Positions 34,659 to 44,706 of a stretch of 55,764 bases of DNA are shown here, in pieces (the first letter of the stretch is position 1; every line of letters begins with the position of its first letter). This stretch comes from Sphingobacteriales bacterium (GTDB lineage: Bacteria > Bacteroidota > Bacteroidia > Chitinophagales > Chitinophagaceae): contig OMJB01000059.1 in NCBI GenBank assembly GCA_900299255.1, forward strand, positions 1 to 55,764. The letters run 5' to 3'. The position numbers were made by a program, and so were the translations under genes. The notes under the pieces were generated by a model. It was not told the DNA's origin and made no database searches. It saw nothing but the letters and a program-made list of their open reading frames with translations.

Positions 34659-37193
34659 ATGAAATGCCACCTATCCCTGGTGCTTTGTCTGGCTATTACT
34701 GCACTTTGTTCTCAAAATTTGAGGGGGCAGGTAATCACTACAGCCGCGGGGAATGGTTTCAATTTATATGCCGGGGACAATGGGCCAGCCACGGCAGCTT
34801 CCATTAACAAATCGGGAGAGATAGCACTGGATGCCGCAGGGAATGTGTACTTCTGTGACCAGCTGAGTAACCGAGTCAGGAAAATCAATGTCAGTACAGG
34901 AATCATTACAACGGTGGCGGGTAACGGAACCGGTGATAATAATCTGCACGATGGAGGCCCCGCGACAGATGCGCACCTGCATGCAAACTGGGGGATAGCT
35001 TTTGATGCAGCAGGCAACCTTTATATCACCGACCAGCTGAATTACCGAGTTAGGAAGGTGAATACTTCTGGCATCATCACGACGTTTGCAGGAACCGGAG
35101 TGCAAGGGTATAGCGGAGACGGAGGGCCTGCCACCAATGCTACTTTTAAACGGCCTATGGGAATAGCTACTGATAACCTTGGAAATGTATATGTGGGCGA
35201 TCAGGATTCGCATAATGTGCGGAAGATATCTCCATCAGGCATCATAACGACATATGCAGGAAAGGGTACAAATTTTGGCTATACAGGTGACGGCGGGCCA
35301 GCAACAGATGCGGAAATGAGCCAGATTTGGGGGTTGGCAGCCGATGAAACAGGCAACCTGTACATCAGTGACGGTGGAGATGTGCTATACAGCGGTAACA
35401 GTTGTATTCGAAAGGTGAGCCCATCAGGTATTATTACCACGGTAGCCGGCACCGGCACTTATGGATATAGCGGAGATAACGGGCCTGCCACTCTGGCCAG
35501 GCTTAATCAGCCAATGGGCATCTCAGTTGATAATAGCAGGAATTTATACATAGCTGATATTTTCAATAATAGAATCAGGAAGGTGGATACTGCCGGGATT
35601 ATCAGAACAATAGCCGGGACCGGGGCTGGGGGCTACAATGGTGAGGATATTGCTGCAACTGCTGCCGCGCTTAACCAGCCAACCTCGGTAGTTTGCGGAG
35701 ACAGCGGCAGGCTCTATTTTGTTGATTTTGAAAATTTCCGTGTCAGGGAGTACCACAAAGTCCTGTACTTCAGCAGAGGCCGCTATCAGAATTATCACAT
35801 ATGCCAGGACCTTTCGACGCAGATAGATTCTTTTCTTGCAATACGGGATCAGACAACAGGCAAAGCCGACACATGGAGTATTCTGTATCCACCGAATCAT
35901 GGAGTGTTTTCGGTCAATTATTCGACAATATCTTCCGGCGGGCAAATAGTCCCGTCTGGCCTGTTCTATACGCCAGATATTGGATATGTGGGCCTGGATA
36001 CAATGACGGTAATTGTGAAAAATGGGGTAGATTCTAATCTTACAACTATTTTTTTTAATATAGACAGGCGGCTTGATTTTGCCGGAGCTATAAACGGCCC
36101 GTCTGAATTATGTGTTGGTGCGTCGGTTTTACTGGTTGCCGATTCATCGGGAGGAGTTTGGGCTGCCAGCAACCTGAATGCAATTGTAAGGGGAGGGCTG
36201 GTAACAGGGCAGTCCGCCGGAAATGTTACTATAAAGTATACAATTACCAATTCCTGTGGATCGGTGTTTTCCAGAAAAGACCTGACGGTTTATGCCTTGC
36301 CTAATGCAGGTAAGATAAATGGAGACTCGCTTTACTGCATAGGTGATGTTGCTTTTCTGACAGATTCTGTGCCCGGCGGAACCTGGATTGCTAAAAATAA
36401 TGTAGTAAGTATTTCGGGAACCGGATTTGTAATTGCTAACAGCCCGGGGGCTGATACTATTGTTTATACAGTGGACGATGGTACCTGTGTGAACAGAGCC
36501 ACCTATCCAGTCTCAGTAATTCCGTTTCCAACTTCACAAATAGGCCTGGCCAAGGATACTATATGTGCCGGAGGTGCGATAGCCGCTACTGGAATACCAG
36601 CGGGTGGGCAATGGCAGTTTGCCAACGGTAATGCTATTTTGTCCAATGGAATGATTGTTGGGGTATCATCAGGATACGATATCATTTCATATAGTTATGA
36701 CAATTCGTGTGGTATTGCAGTTGACTCAGTGAAGATAACAGTAGTACCTAGGCCGACTATGCCAGTAATTGTATATAATAAAAATGTAATATCAGTTGCA
36801 TCCGGGTACTCTGTATATGAATGGCTGTTTAACGGGGCTGGTATCCCAGATGCAGCCTACGACACATTTGTTGTACAAAATGAAGGTGATTATTCGGTGA
36901 GGGTAGAAAACCAATATGGCTGTGACACCACATCGTTATCACTGCATTATGCTGCCTGTAACGTAAACGAAATTGAAGTTTATCCAAATCCATCTAAATC
37001 ATTACTTAATGTAAAATGGTGTAATTATTTGACAGTCAAAATATTGTGCACTGATGGAAAGTGTGTTGAACTCAAAATAGATAACGGTGTTCTGGATATT
37101 TCAGATTTTCCGGCGGGTGTATATATGCTGCATCTCTATGATGCGGATGGCGTAAAGGTGAAGGCGATGAAAATAGTAAAGATGGATTATTAG
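34659..37193 (+). CDS. Secreted NHL-propeller protein with Ig-like region and T9SS sorting domain
   Basis: An 844-residue protein with a signal peptide ending near GQ (residue 24). Residues 25-365 hold six NHL-type repeats with the pattern GIITTVAGTG, GYSGDGGPAT, GIAxDxxGNxYxxD and NRVRKI, giving a six-bladed propeller. A cadherin/Ig-like beta region follows to about 760, with the repeated motif GGxWxAxN. The last 70 residues are a type A T9SS sorting domain (VYPNPSKSLLNVKW, ISDFPAGVYMLHLYD, KIVKM). It is exported across the outer membrane and probably displayed on the surface or released. Ligand unknown. Confidence 0.9.
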   Translation: MKCHLSLVLCLAITALCSQNLRGQVITTAAGNGFNLYAGDNGPATAASINKSGEIALDAAGNVYFCDQLSNRVRKINVSTGIITTVAGNGTGDNNLHDGGPATDAHLHANWGIAFDAAGNLYITDQLNYRVRKVNTSGIITTFAGTGVQGYSGDGGPATNATFKRPMGIATDNLGNVYVGDQDSHNVRKISPSGIITTYAGKGTNFGYTGDGGPATDAEMSQIWGLAADETGNLYISDGGDVLYSGNSCIRKVSPSGIITTVAGTGTYGYSGDNGPATLARLNQPMGISVDNSRNLYIADIFNNRIRKVDTAGIIRTIAGTGAGGYNGEDIAATAAALNQPTSVVCGDSGRLYFVDFENFRVREYHKVLYFSRGRYQNYHICQDLSTQIDSFLAIRDQTTGKADTWSILYPPNHGVFSVNYSTISSGGQIVPSGLFYTPDIGYVGLDTMTVIVKNGVDSNLTTIFFNIDRRLDFAGAINGPSELCVGASVLLVADSSGGVWAASNLNAIVRGGLVTGQSAGNVTIKYTITNSCGSVFSRKDLTVYALPNAGKINGDSLYCIGDVAFLTDSVPGGTWIAKNNVVSISGTGFVIANSPGADTIVYTVDDGTCVNRATYPVSVIPFPTSQIGLAKDTICAGGAIAATGIPAGGQWQFANGNAILSNGMIVGVSSGYDIISYSYDNSCGIAVDSVKITVVPRPTMPVIVYNKNVISVASGYSVYEWLFNGAGIPDAAYDTFVVQNEGDYSVRVENQYGCDTTSLSLHYAACNVNEIEVYPNPSKSLLNVKWCNYLTVKILCTDGKCVELKIDNGVLDISDFPAGVYMLHLYDADGVKVKAMKIVKMDY

Positions 37194-37357
37194 GAAATAA
37201 TATTGAATTTGATTTTGTGATATTACTTGTGTTATAAATAAATATGAATAGAGGTACTAACAATTGTTGTGATTTATACGCCTTATATATGGGAAGGTGT
37301 GTAAAACAACAATTCGATAACATACAATTGTGTTTTATCAACTTAAAGAGAGAACCG

Positions 37358-40300
37358 ATGAGACGGATAACTATTGCCATTTTACTATTACTACTAAGTT
37401 TAAGATCCGGGGCGCAAAGTCCAACTATCACCGGGTCACCAGCTATATGTGCCGGAGCGGTAAGTATACTCTCGGGCAGCCCGGCAGGTGGAATTTGGTC
37501 GAGCAGTGTGCCTTCGGTTGCATCTATTGACCCGTTAGGGAATGTTACAGCATTGAGCCCGGGGTATACAACGATCAGCTATACAAATGGTACAACGGCT
37601 ACTTTAATGGTAACCGTTAACGCAGCGCCATCACCGATATATGGAACTACTTCTATATGTGCTGGAAACTCAACCAACTTAACAAACTCTACTTTAGGTG
37701 GTACCTGGAGCAGCAGCAGTCCGGGCGTTATCTCAATTGGTTCAGTGTCTGGTATTGCTACTGGCCACTGGGCTGGCGTTGCAACAATTTATTATACGCT
37801 AGGCACAGGGTGCAGTGCAAGTACTGCTGTGACAGTGAATGCAACACCATCAGCTATTACAGGTGCATCGTCTGTATGCGTGGGGGCGGGAATTACACTT
37901 TCGGACGCCAGTCCGGGGGGAATATGGAGCAGCAGCAATCCCAGTATAGCTACAGTGGGTACCACAGGTATGGTGAGTGGTGTTGTTTCCGGAACATGCA
38001 ATATTACTTACTCAACAGGTACAGGTTGTTTTACTACTAAATCGATTTCTGTAAATCCGCTACCTTATTCTTATTCCCTTACAGGTGGTGGTATGTATTG
38101 TGCAGGTGGTACAGGGCTACCGATAAACCTGTCAGGCTCTCAGAGTGGGATATCTTACCAGATGTATTTCGGTGGATTTCCGGCCGGATCAGCTTTAACA
38201 GGCACCGGAAGTGCCCTTAGCTTTGGAATTTTTACTTCAGTTGGCGCTTATACACTCATGGCTACAAATACTTTAACTGGTTGCGTTAAGGCCATTGGCA
38301 GTATAACAGTAGGGACGAATCCTCTGCCGCTGGTGTATAATGTAACTGGTGGGGGAGGCTATTGTCCCGGAGGAACAGGAACACATGTGAGCCTGAGTAT
38401 GTCGCAAACGGGTATTATGTATCAGCTATATGCCAATGGAGTTGCCGTTGGTGCAGCTGTGGCCGGCACGGGCTTATCAATTGATTTTGGGACACAAACA
38501 ATAGCCGGTACATATACTGTTGTAGGAACTAATTTAACGACGGGTTGTACAAAAAACATGAACGGAAGTGTTAATGTGAGTATCAGCCCGTTACCCAACA
38601 CTTTTTCTGTTACCGGGCCGACAACGCCAGTTTGTGCTGGAGGAACTGGTTTTCATATTGGCCTGAGCGGTTCGGTGACGGGTGTACAGTATCAGGTGTT
38701 TCAGGGATCGCTGGCTGTGGGAAGTGCAATGACTGGTACGGGGGCTCCGCTGGACTTTGGGCTATTCACCGGCGGAGGGACTTATACAGTTAAGGCCACA
38801 GACCCGATCACAACCTGCGCTAATAATATGACAGGCCCAGTTACTATTACAATCAATCCGTTGCCGGCAGTTTATTCGTTGACGGGTGGTGGAGCTTATT
38901 GCATGGGCAGTACGGCACCACATATTGGTTTAAGTAACACTGAAATTGGCGTTCAATATCAATTATTTAGCGGATCTACTTCCTACGGCAGCCCGATTAA
39001 CGGAATTGGGTCTTCTATTGATTTTGGAGTATGCAGTTATTCAGGAACGTACACAGTTGTTGCTACCAATGCCGTGACACATTGTTCACAAAATATGACA
39101 GGGAGTACTACTGTGACAGTGAATCCGCTGCCACCGCTACATACGGTTACCAGCAGTGGAAGTAGCTTTTGTGCGGGTGGTACAGGCATTGATATCCGCC
39201 TATCTGGTTCTGAAACGGGAATCAGTTATCAATTAAAGAACGGAAGCTTGCCGGCAGGTTTACCCTATCCGGGTACCGGGGCGATGCTTGATTTTGGCTA
39301 TCAGGTAGCAGGGGGGGGCTATACTGTTGAGGCTACAAATAATGTGACCGGTTGTAAAAACACGATGACAGGAACAATACCTGTTACTGTTACACCGGCA
39401 CCTGTAGTATTTTCTGTTACCGGTGGTGGCAACTATTGTTCTGGCGGAGCAGGTGTGCCAATCGGTTTAGGCAATTCGCAGACAGGAGTTACATATAAAT
39501 TATACAGAGATACATCTTTGGTATATACACTAGCGGGCACCGGGGCAATGCTTGACTACGGGCAAAGAACTGTAGCCGGTACATATACAATTAAAGCAAC
39601 AAATAACACGACAGGCTGTTCGGCAACTATGAGTGGTGCGGCAGTTGTAAATATTAATCCGTTACCTGCGCTTTACACTGTGACAGGTGGAGGTAACTTC
39701 TGTTCGGGTGGTGCAGGTGTTCATGTAGGCCTTACCGGATCGGCTGTTGGAGTAAATTATACACTCTATAGAGGGGGTGTTTTAGTTGGAACTGCAACAG
39801 CAGGCTCAGGCAGTGTACTTGACTTTGGCGCACAAACAGCCCCAGGAGTATATACTGTGCTGGCAACATACTCGATCTCTGGTTGCACCAATAATATGAT
39901 TGGCAGTGCAACAGTAGGTATAAATGCTTTGCCTGCTGCGTATCTGGTAACGGGAGGTGGCAATTACTGTGCAGGCGGAGCAGGAGTTCATGTAGGTTTA
40001 AATGGCTCAGTACCGGGCATATCTTATATATTGAATTCCGGTGTGTCTGCCGTAGATACAATTGCTGGTACTGGCGGAATATTGGATTTTGGTTTACAAG
40101 TGGGCGCAGGGCTGTACAGTGTAACAGCAAGAAATGATGGTACCGGCTGTATACAACCTATGACTGGCGGAGCAAATGTTACGATTACGGCTACTGTTTC
40201 ACCGGCAGTTGCTGTGTCCGTCGGACCAAACGATACAGTTTGTTCGGGAACTTTGGTTTCTTATACCGCTACACCTGTGAATGGGGGAAGTACGCCATCA

Positions 40301-41818
40301 TATGTGTGGAATGTGAATGGTGTGCCTGTGGGAACAGGGGCTTCTTATAGTTATACCCCTAATAACGGTGATGCTGTGACTATTGCATTGACAAGCAGCG
40401 TGTTATGTGCCGTACCTGCTGTGGTTGCTGCTACAACAACGATGGCCGTGTTGCCAGAACCAAGTATTTCCGGTGATACCATGATATGCAAGGGCACAAG
40501 CACTCACCTGACCGGTACTCCGGGTGGTGTGTGGGGTACAAGTAATCCGGCTGTAGCCGTTGTGGCATCTATTGGCCCGGCTACCGGGGTACTAATGGGG
40601 TTGGCTGCCGGAGTTTCTACGGTTAGTTATACATTGCAGGGTTGCCTTACCGTTAGGTCGCTTACGGTAAATTCGCTGCCGAGTGTTTCTGCTGTATCTG
40701 CGCCTATGAGCTGCGGAGGTAATACTTCTATAACTGCCTCAGGAGCAATGGCTTATTCGTGGTTACCTCTTACGGGAATCAATTGTCCGGGCTGTGGTGC
40801 GGTTACAGCACACCCTATGATAACAACTGTATATACCGTAACGGGTACTGACATAAATGGCTGTTCGGATACAGCTTTAACTACTATTGACGGAAACAGA
40901 ATTTCGGGATATATTTCCTATACCGGAACATCTACAGATGTATTTAAGGTTTGGCTGATACAGTTCAACAGTTCAGACAGTTCTATAATTGCCACAGATT
41001 CTGTTCTGACATGTATGGACGGTGGTACTCCATATTTTGAGTTTATGGATAAGCCAGCCGGAGACTATCTGGTAAAAGCTAAGTTGCTGGGTGGCGTAAC
41101 GGGTGCCAGCGGATACATTCCTACCTATAGCCTGTCTACACCATATTGGTATATGGCTGCCAGCAGGTTTCATGCCAATGCAACAGATACCATGCATATA
41201 AATATGATTTATGGCATTGTACCTCCCGGCCCGGGATTTATTGGCGGGTTGATCAGTTCAGGAGCGGGAAAGGGAACAAGTGGTGATGTTCCATCTCCGG
41301 GTGTTGCAGTTTATCTGAAAGACGCAGTAACTAATATTATACTTACTTATACGTATACCGATGCTGATGGCAAGTACTACTTCAGTGATTTAGCGGAAGG
41401 CGACTATATTGTGTTCCCTGAGGCATTTTCGTTTAATACGGTACCATCGAGGGCAGTGAGCCTGGCCGGAGGAGCAGACACAGTAACGGGCATTGATTTC
41501 AAGCAGTATACCAATTCAAGGGTAATAACTCCTATAGCGGTGAGCGGTATAAGCGGTGTTGCAGTTGAAGGAAACGTTTCCTTATTCCCTAATCCGGCAT
41601 CGGGAGTGGTGACCATCAGCTGGAACGAACTTACTTTGGGTAATGCTGTGGTAAATATTGCTGATGTGACCGGACGTTCGGTATATAATAATACGGTAAA
41701 GATAGACAAGCAGAATGGTGAAACCCGGGCTGACCTGAGCCAGCTAACCAGTGGAGTATACCTTGTTTCACTTAAGTCTGACGAAACAATATATACGTGG
41801 CGGCTTGTAGTAGAATAA
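37358..41818 (+). CDS. Giant repeat-rich secreted protein with T9SS sorting domain
   Basis: A 1486-residue protein from the ATG at 37358, which gives a clean signal peptide (MRRITIAILLLLLSLRSGAQ). The upstream frame lacks one. In order it has three Ig-like repeats of about 68 residues (PGGIWSSSNPSIATV type), eight repeats of about 89 residues (TVTGGGNYCxGGxG, LDFG, TYTVxATNxxTGC), then PKD-like and further Ig-like domains. Near residues 1330-1400 a SdrD-B/CNA-type domain follows (YTYTDADGKYYFSDLAEGDYIV), and the protein ends in a T9SS sorting domain (LFPNPASGVVTISW, GVYLVSLKSDE). Its design suggests a surface adhesin or matrix protein. Confidence 0.88.
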   Translation: MRRITIAILLLLLSLRSGAQSPTITGSPAICAGAVSILSGSPAGGIWSSSVPSVASIDPLGNVTALSPGYTTISYTNGTTATLMVTVNAAPSPIYGTTSICAGNSTNLTNSTLGGTWSSSSPGVISIGSVSGIATGHWAGVATIYYTLGTGCSASTAVTVNATPSAITGASSVCVGAGITLSDASPGGIWSSSNPSIATVGTTGMVSGVVSGTCNITYSTGTGCFTTKSISVNPLPYSYSLTGGGMYCAGGTGLPINLSGSQSGISYQMYFGGFPAGSALTGTGSALSFGIFTSVGAYTLMATNTLTGCVKAIGSITVGTNPLPLVYNVTGGGGYCPGGTGTHVSLSMSQTGIMYQLYANGVAVGAAVAGTGLSIDFGTQTIAGTYTVVGTNLTTGCTKNMNGSVNVSISPLPNTFSVTGPTTPVCAGGTGFHIGLSGSVTGVQYQVFQGSLAVGSAMTGTGAPLDFGLFTGGGTYTVKATDPITTCANNMTGPVTITINPLPAVYSLTGGGAYCMGSTAPHIGLSNTEIGVQYQLFSGSTSYGSPINGIGSSIDFGVCSYSGTYTVVATNAVTHCSQNMTGSTTVTVNPLPPLHTVTSSGSSFCAGGTGIDIRLSGSETGISYQLKNGSLPAGLPYPGTGAMLDFGYQVAGGGYTVEATNNVTGCKNTMTGTIPVTVTPAPVVFSVTGGGNYCSGGAGVPIGLGNSQTGVTYKLYRDTSLVYTLAGTGAMLDYGQRTVAGTYTIKATNNTTGCSATMSGAAVVNINPLPALYTVTGGGNFCSGGAGVHVGLTGSAVGVNYTLYRGGVLVGTATAGSGSVLDFGAQTAPGVYTVLATYSISGCTNNMIGSATVGINALPAAYLVTGGGNYCAGGAGVHVGLNGSVPGISYILNSGVSAVDTIAGTGGILDFGLQVGAGLYSVTARNDGTGCIQPMTGGANVTITATVSPAVAVSVGPNDTVCSGTLVSYTATPVNGGSTPSYVWNVNGVPVGTGASYSYTPNNGDAVTIALTSSVLCAVPAVVAATTTMAVLPEPSISGDTMICKGTSTHLTGTPGGVWGTSNPAVAVVASIGPATGVLMGLAAGVSTVSYTLQGCLTVRSLTVNSLPSVSAVSAPMSCGGNTSITASGAMAYSWLPLTGINCPGCGAVTAHPMITTVYTVTGTDINGCSDTALTTIDGNRISGYISYTGTSTDVFKVWLIQFNSSDSSIIATDSVLTCMDGGTPYFEFMDKPAGDYLVKAKLLGGVTGASGYIPTYSLSTPYWYMAASRFHANATDTMHINMIYGIVPPGPGFIGGLISSGAGKGTSGDVPSPGVAVYLKDAVTNIILTYTYTDADGKYYFSDLAEGDYIVFPEAFSFNTVPSRAVSLAGGADTVTGIDFKQYTNSRVITPIAVSGISGVAVEGNVSLFPNPASGVVTISWNELTLGNAVVNIADVTGRSVYNNTVKIDKQNGETRADLSQLTSGVYLVSLKSDETIYTWRLVVE
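38054..40186 (+). repeat. Eight tandem 89-codon protein repeats
   Basis: Eight in-frame units averaging 266 bp start at successive NPLP or equivalent motifs. Each unit carries one Cys pair (YCxGG and TGCxxxM) and the LDFG motif. Unit sequences differ considerably at DNA level, so this is an old array rather than a recent expansion. Confidence 0.85.
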
Positions 41819-41846
41819 CAGCAGAAGCGGTCGAATTTATATAAAT

Positions 41847-41877
41847 TTTGCCGGCAATATAATAATCCGTACATTTG
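41847..41877 (+). promoter_or_regulatory. Bacteroidota promoter of the DEAD-box helicase gene
   Basis: TTTG at 41847-41850, a 19-bp spacer and TACATTTG at 41870-41877, a full match to the phylum consensus. It predicts a leader of about 128 nt before the ATG at 42013. Confidence 0.7.
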
Positions 41878-41913
41878 CGTCAATAACGCGTGTTTCCAAT
41901 CTTTAATAAATAG

Positions 41914-41976
41914 CATTCCGCGGAATGTGGGCTTGTGATACACACCTTTTCCTCCCGGTACCATCCGGGAAAAGGT
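41914..41976 (+). promoter_or_regulatory. Structured 5' leader of the DEAD-box helicase gene
   Basis: Within the predicted untranslated leader lie a self-complementary 14-mer (41914-41927) and a larger hairpin with arms 41944-41958 and 41965-41976, 12 paired bases per arm with a 3-nt bulge. Such leaders on helicase genes can couple expression to RNA folding or temperature. The second hairpin could instead be a weak terminator. Confidence 0.45.
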
Positions 41977-42012
41977 TACAGGCAGTTAATTTTTTACATT
42001 TAAAAATAGTAA

Positions 42013-43260
42013 ATGACATTTAATGAGTTAAACCTCATTGCGCCCATATTACAGGCGCTTGAGACGGAGGGGTATAAAGTACCTACTCCAATCCAGGAAA
42101 AAGCCATACCTATAGTATTGGCTCAGAAAGACCTTTTGGGCTGTGCCCAGACAGGCACGGGCAAGACAGCGGCATTTGCAATTCCGATTCTTCAGTTATT
42201 AGATGCCCAACATGCGGAAAAGGCACCCAAACGTATAAAAGTACTGATACTTACACCAACGAGGGAACTAGCTATTCAGATAGGAGAGAGCTTTACGGCA
42301 TATGGACGTAACCTGAAGCAGAGGTACGCTGTAATTTTTGGCGGCGTACCACAGGGCGCTCAGGTACAGGCGCTGAACAGGGGTATAGATATATTAGTAG
42401 CCACTCCGGGCAGATTGCTGGACCTGATGAGCCAGGGGTATATACACCTGAACGATATCGGTATTTTTGTACTGGATGAGGCAGACAGGATGCTGGATAT
42501 GGGCTTTATACATGATGTGAAGCGGGTGGTTGCCAAATTGCCGCAGAAAAGGCAGACTTTGTTTTTCAGTGCTACAATGCCACCGGAAATACAAAAGCTG
42601 GCAAACACGATACTTGTTAAGCCTGAAATGGTGGCGGTAACTCCGCCGGCCACAACTGCTGAACTTGTGGGGCAGTCGGTGTATTTTGTAGATAAGAAGG
42701 ATAAAAGGCAACTACTGCACTATGTGCTGAACGATGCTTCGATAACCAGGGTGCTGGTATTTACCCGAACAAAGCATGGCGCAGACAAGGTGGTAAAGGA
42801 CCTGCACAAGGTGAATATCACTGCAGAAGCTATACATGGCAATAAGAGCCAAAATGCCAGGCAGCGGGCTCTTACCAACTTTAAGGATGGACGTATCAGT
42901 GTGCTGGTAGCTACGGACATTGCCGCCAGAGGCATTGATGTGGATATGCTGAGCCATGTGATCAATTATGAGATACCTGAGGTGCCTGAAACATATGTGC
43001 ACCGAATAGGCAGAACCGGAAGGGCGGGTGCCAGCGGAACGGCGATGTCGTTTTGTGACGGTGAGGAGATGGCTGACTGGCGGAACATTCTGAAGGTGAC
43101 CGCCCAGAATATTCCGGTTATAGAAAACCATCCCTATCCTTTGGCAGCTGCAGGGCAGGTGAAAATTAATCCGCCTAAAAACAAAGAGATTGTACACCGC
43201 CCAAATGCTGTTACCGGAGGAGCGCCGAGGCATAATGGTAACCAGAGAAGGAGGTGGTAG
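42013..43260 (+). CDS. DEAD-box ATP-dependent RNA helicase, RhlE-like
   Basis: A 415-residue helicase with all motifs: Q motif [22 protein letters not shown], Ia PTRELA, Ib [41 protein letters not shown] and [13 protein letters not shown] short basic C-terminal tail rich in Asn, Lys and Arg probably binds RNA. The compact core and tail match the RhlE group. It unwinds RNA in ribosome assembly or mRNA decay. The leader suggests post-transcriptional control. Confidence 0.96.
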   Translation: MTFNELNLIAPILQALETEGYKVPTPIQEKAIPIVLAQKDLLGCAQTGTGKTAAFAIPILQLLDAQHAEKAPKRIKVLILTPTRELAIQIGESFTAYGRNLKQRYAVIFGGVPQGAQVQALNRGIDILVATPGRLLDLMSQGYIHLNDIGIFVLDEADRMLDMGFIHDVKRVVAKLPQKRQTLFFSATMPPEIQKLANTILVKPEMVAVTPPATTAELVGQSVYFVDKKDKRQLLHYVLNDASITRVLVFTRTKHGADKVVKDLHKVNITAEAIHGNKSQNARQRALTNFKDGRISVLVATDIAARGIDVDMLSHVINYEIPEVPETYVHRIGRTGRAGASGTAMSFCDGEEMADWRNILKVTAQNIPVIENHPYPLAAAGQVKINPPKNKEIVHRPNAVTGGAPRHNGNQRRRW

Positions 43261-43266
43261 TTTTGT

Positions 43267-43360
43267 AATTCGGCAATGTGGCAATTCGATAATTTGGGAA
43301 TGTGGCAATTCGGCAATGTGGGGTGTGGAATTAGGAATTAGGAATTGGGGAATTGTGAAT
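43267..43360. repeat. Degenerate G/T-rich direct repeat downstream of the helicase gene
   Basis: The 15-mer at 43267-43281 recurs exactly at 43307-43321, a 40-bp period. Related AATTAGGAATT and GGGAATGTGG fragments extend to about 43360. The plus strand is nearly free of C. Open frames over it in both directions are artefacts of the repeat. The rest of 43361-43525 shows nothing I recognise. Confidence 0.7.
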
Positions 43361-43525
43361 TGTAGTTGGTAAGATAAATGGAATAATAATGCAAATGGTG
43401 GCTTTGGGTCACCATTTGTGTTTTGAGGATATGGGGATTTAAAAAACAGTTCGATGTGCAATTTGGGGATAATACTGTGAACCTCAGCCTGTGCTACTTA
43501 TCTCCCAATCAATTAATTTTGTGGT

Positions 43526-44680
43526 ATGCAGATGCATGAAGTAGTAAGTGAAGCCGACAAACAGGCGTTTTTACAATTGGCAATTGACATTTACAGGGAT
43601 GATCCTATGTGGATCAGGCCGCTGGATAAGGATATCGCTGAGGTGTTTGATACGGAAAAGAATAAGTTCTTTAAGCGAGGAGAGTGTAAGAGGTGGTTAT
43701 TGAAAGATGATTCGAACAAAATAATAGGCAGGATCGCTGCTTTTGTAAACCGCCAGTACAAGGAGGAGCAGCCAACCGGTGGTATTGGTTTTTTTGAGTG
43801 TATCAATGACCAGAAGGCGGCCAACTTTATGTTTGACTACTGCAGGGAATGGCTGAAGGAGAAGGGAATGGAAGCGATGGATGGCCCGATCAATTTTGGG
43901 GAGCGCGATAAGTGGTGGGGGTTGCTGGTGCAGGGATATACGCCACCGCTGTACTGTATGAACTACAATCCGCCGTACTATGTGCAGTTGTTTGAGAACT
44001 ATGGTTTTCAGGTTTACTTCAACCAGATATGTTTTGGGATGAAGGTGACCGACAAGCTGGATAGTAAGTTTTATGAGCGCCATGCCAAAATAGCTGAAGA
44101 CCGCAACTATAGTGCCCGTACAATTGACAAGGGCCAGTTGGAGAAATTTGCCAAAGATTTCCATTACGTCTATAATAAGGCATGGTCGGGGCATGGGGGA
44201 GGGAAGACGCTGGAGCTGAAGCAGGTGCAGAAGATGTTTACGATGATGAAGCCGGTGATGGATGAACACCTGATCTGGTATGCCTATTATAAAGATGAGC
44301 CCATAGCCATCTGGATAAACTTGCCGGACCTGAACCAGTATTTTAAGCATCTGAACGGGCAATTTGGATTGCTGCAGAAACTTAAGTTTTTATGGCTCAA
44401 GAAATTTGGGAAGTGCAGCCGGTTTGTGGGATTGGTTTTTGGTATCATTCCAGAATTTCAGGGAAAGGGCGTGGACGCATATATTATTGTAGAAGGCGCA
44501 AAGGTGATACAGCCTATGGCCAGCTATGATGAATATGAGATGCAGTGGATAGGTGATTTTAACCCGAAGATGATCAATATCTCTGAAAGTCTGGGCACCA
44601 CGAGAAGCAGGGTTTTAAGTACCTACCGCTTTCTGTTTGACCGGAACAAAGAATTTAAACGGCATAGGGTAGTGGGGTAG
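43526..44680 (+). CDS. Conserved GNAT-like acetyltransferase-fold protein
   Basis: A 384-residue cytosolic protein of a family widespread in Bacteroidota. Landmarks are DPMWIRPLDKDI, FFKRGECKRW, GMEAMDGPINFGERDKWWG, MNYNPPYY, NQICFGM and EFQGKGVDAYIIVEGAK, the last resembling an acetyl-CoA loop. The end YEMQWIGDFNPKMI is strongly characteristic. It is usually annotated as a hypothetical or GNAT-type protein and its substrate is unknown. A second ATG at 43532 is possible. Confidence 0.75.
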   Translation: MQMHEVVSEADKQAFLQLAIDIYRDDPMWIRPLDKDIAEVFDTEKNKFFKRGECKRWLLKDDSNKIIGRIAAFVNRQYKEEQPTGGIGFFECINDQKAANFMFDYCREWLKEKGMEAMDGPINFGERDKWWGLLVQGYTPPLYCMNYNPPYYVQLFENYGFQVYFNQICFGMKVTDKLDSKFYERHAKIAEDRNYSARTIDKGQLEKFAKDFHYVYNKAWSGHGGGKTLELKQVQKMFTMMKPVMDEHLIWYAYYKDEPIAIWINLPDLNQYFKHLNGQFGLLQKLKFLWLKKFGKCSRFVGLVFGIIPEFQGKGVDAYIIVEGAKVIQPMASYDEYEMQWIGDFNPKMINISESLGTTRSRVLSTYRFLFDRNKEFKRHRVVG

Positions 44681-44683
44681 CGT

Positions 44684-44706
44684 AATGATATCCAGCGAAT
44701 ATCATT
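44684..44706. terminator. Hairpin between convergent genes
   Basis: An 8-bp perfect inverted repeat (AATGATAT/ATATCATT) with a 7-nt loop bridges the 21-bp gap between the GNAT-like gene and the convergent SanA-like gene and overlaps the stop of the latter. AT-rich and weak. Confidence 0.3.

Noticed and set aside
38054-40186. Recent tandem duplication
   Set aside because: The units are similar as proteins but diverged in DNA and slightly unequal in length, so they are old.
43267-43360. CRISPR array
   Set aside because: Only two exact 15-mers with no spacer of uniform length and no cas genes nearby.
42712-43461. Minus-strand ORF of 249 codons over the helicase 3' end
   Set aside because: Antisense to conserved helicase motifs, and its N-terminal repeats come from the 43267-43360 DNA repeat.
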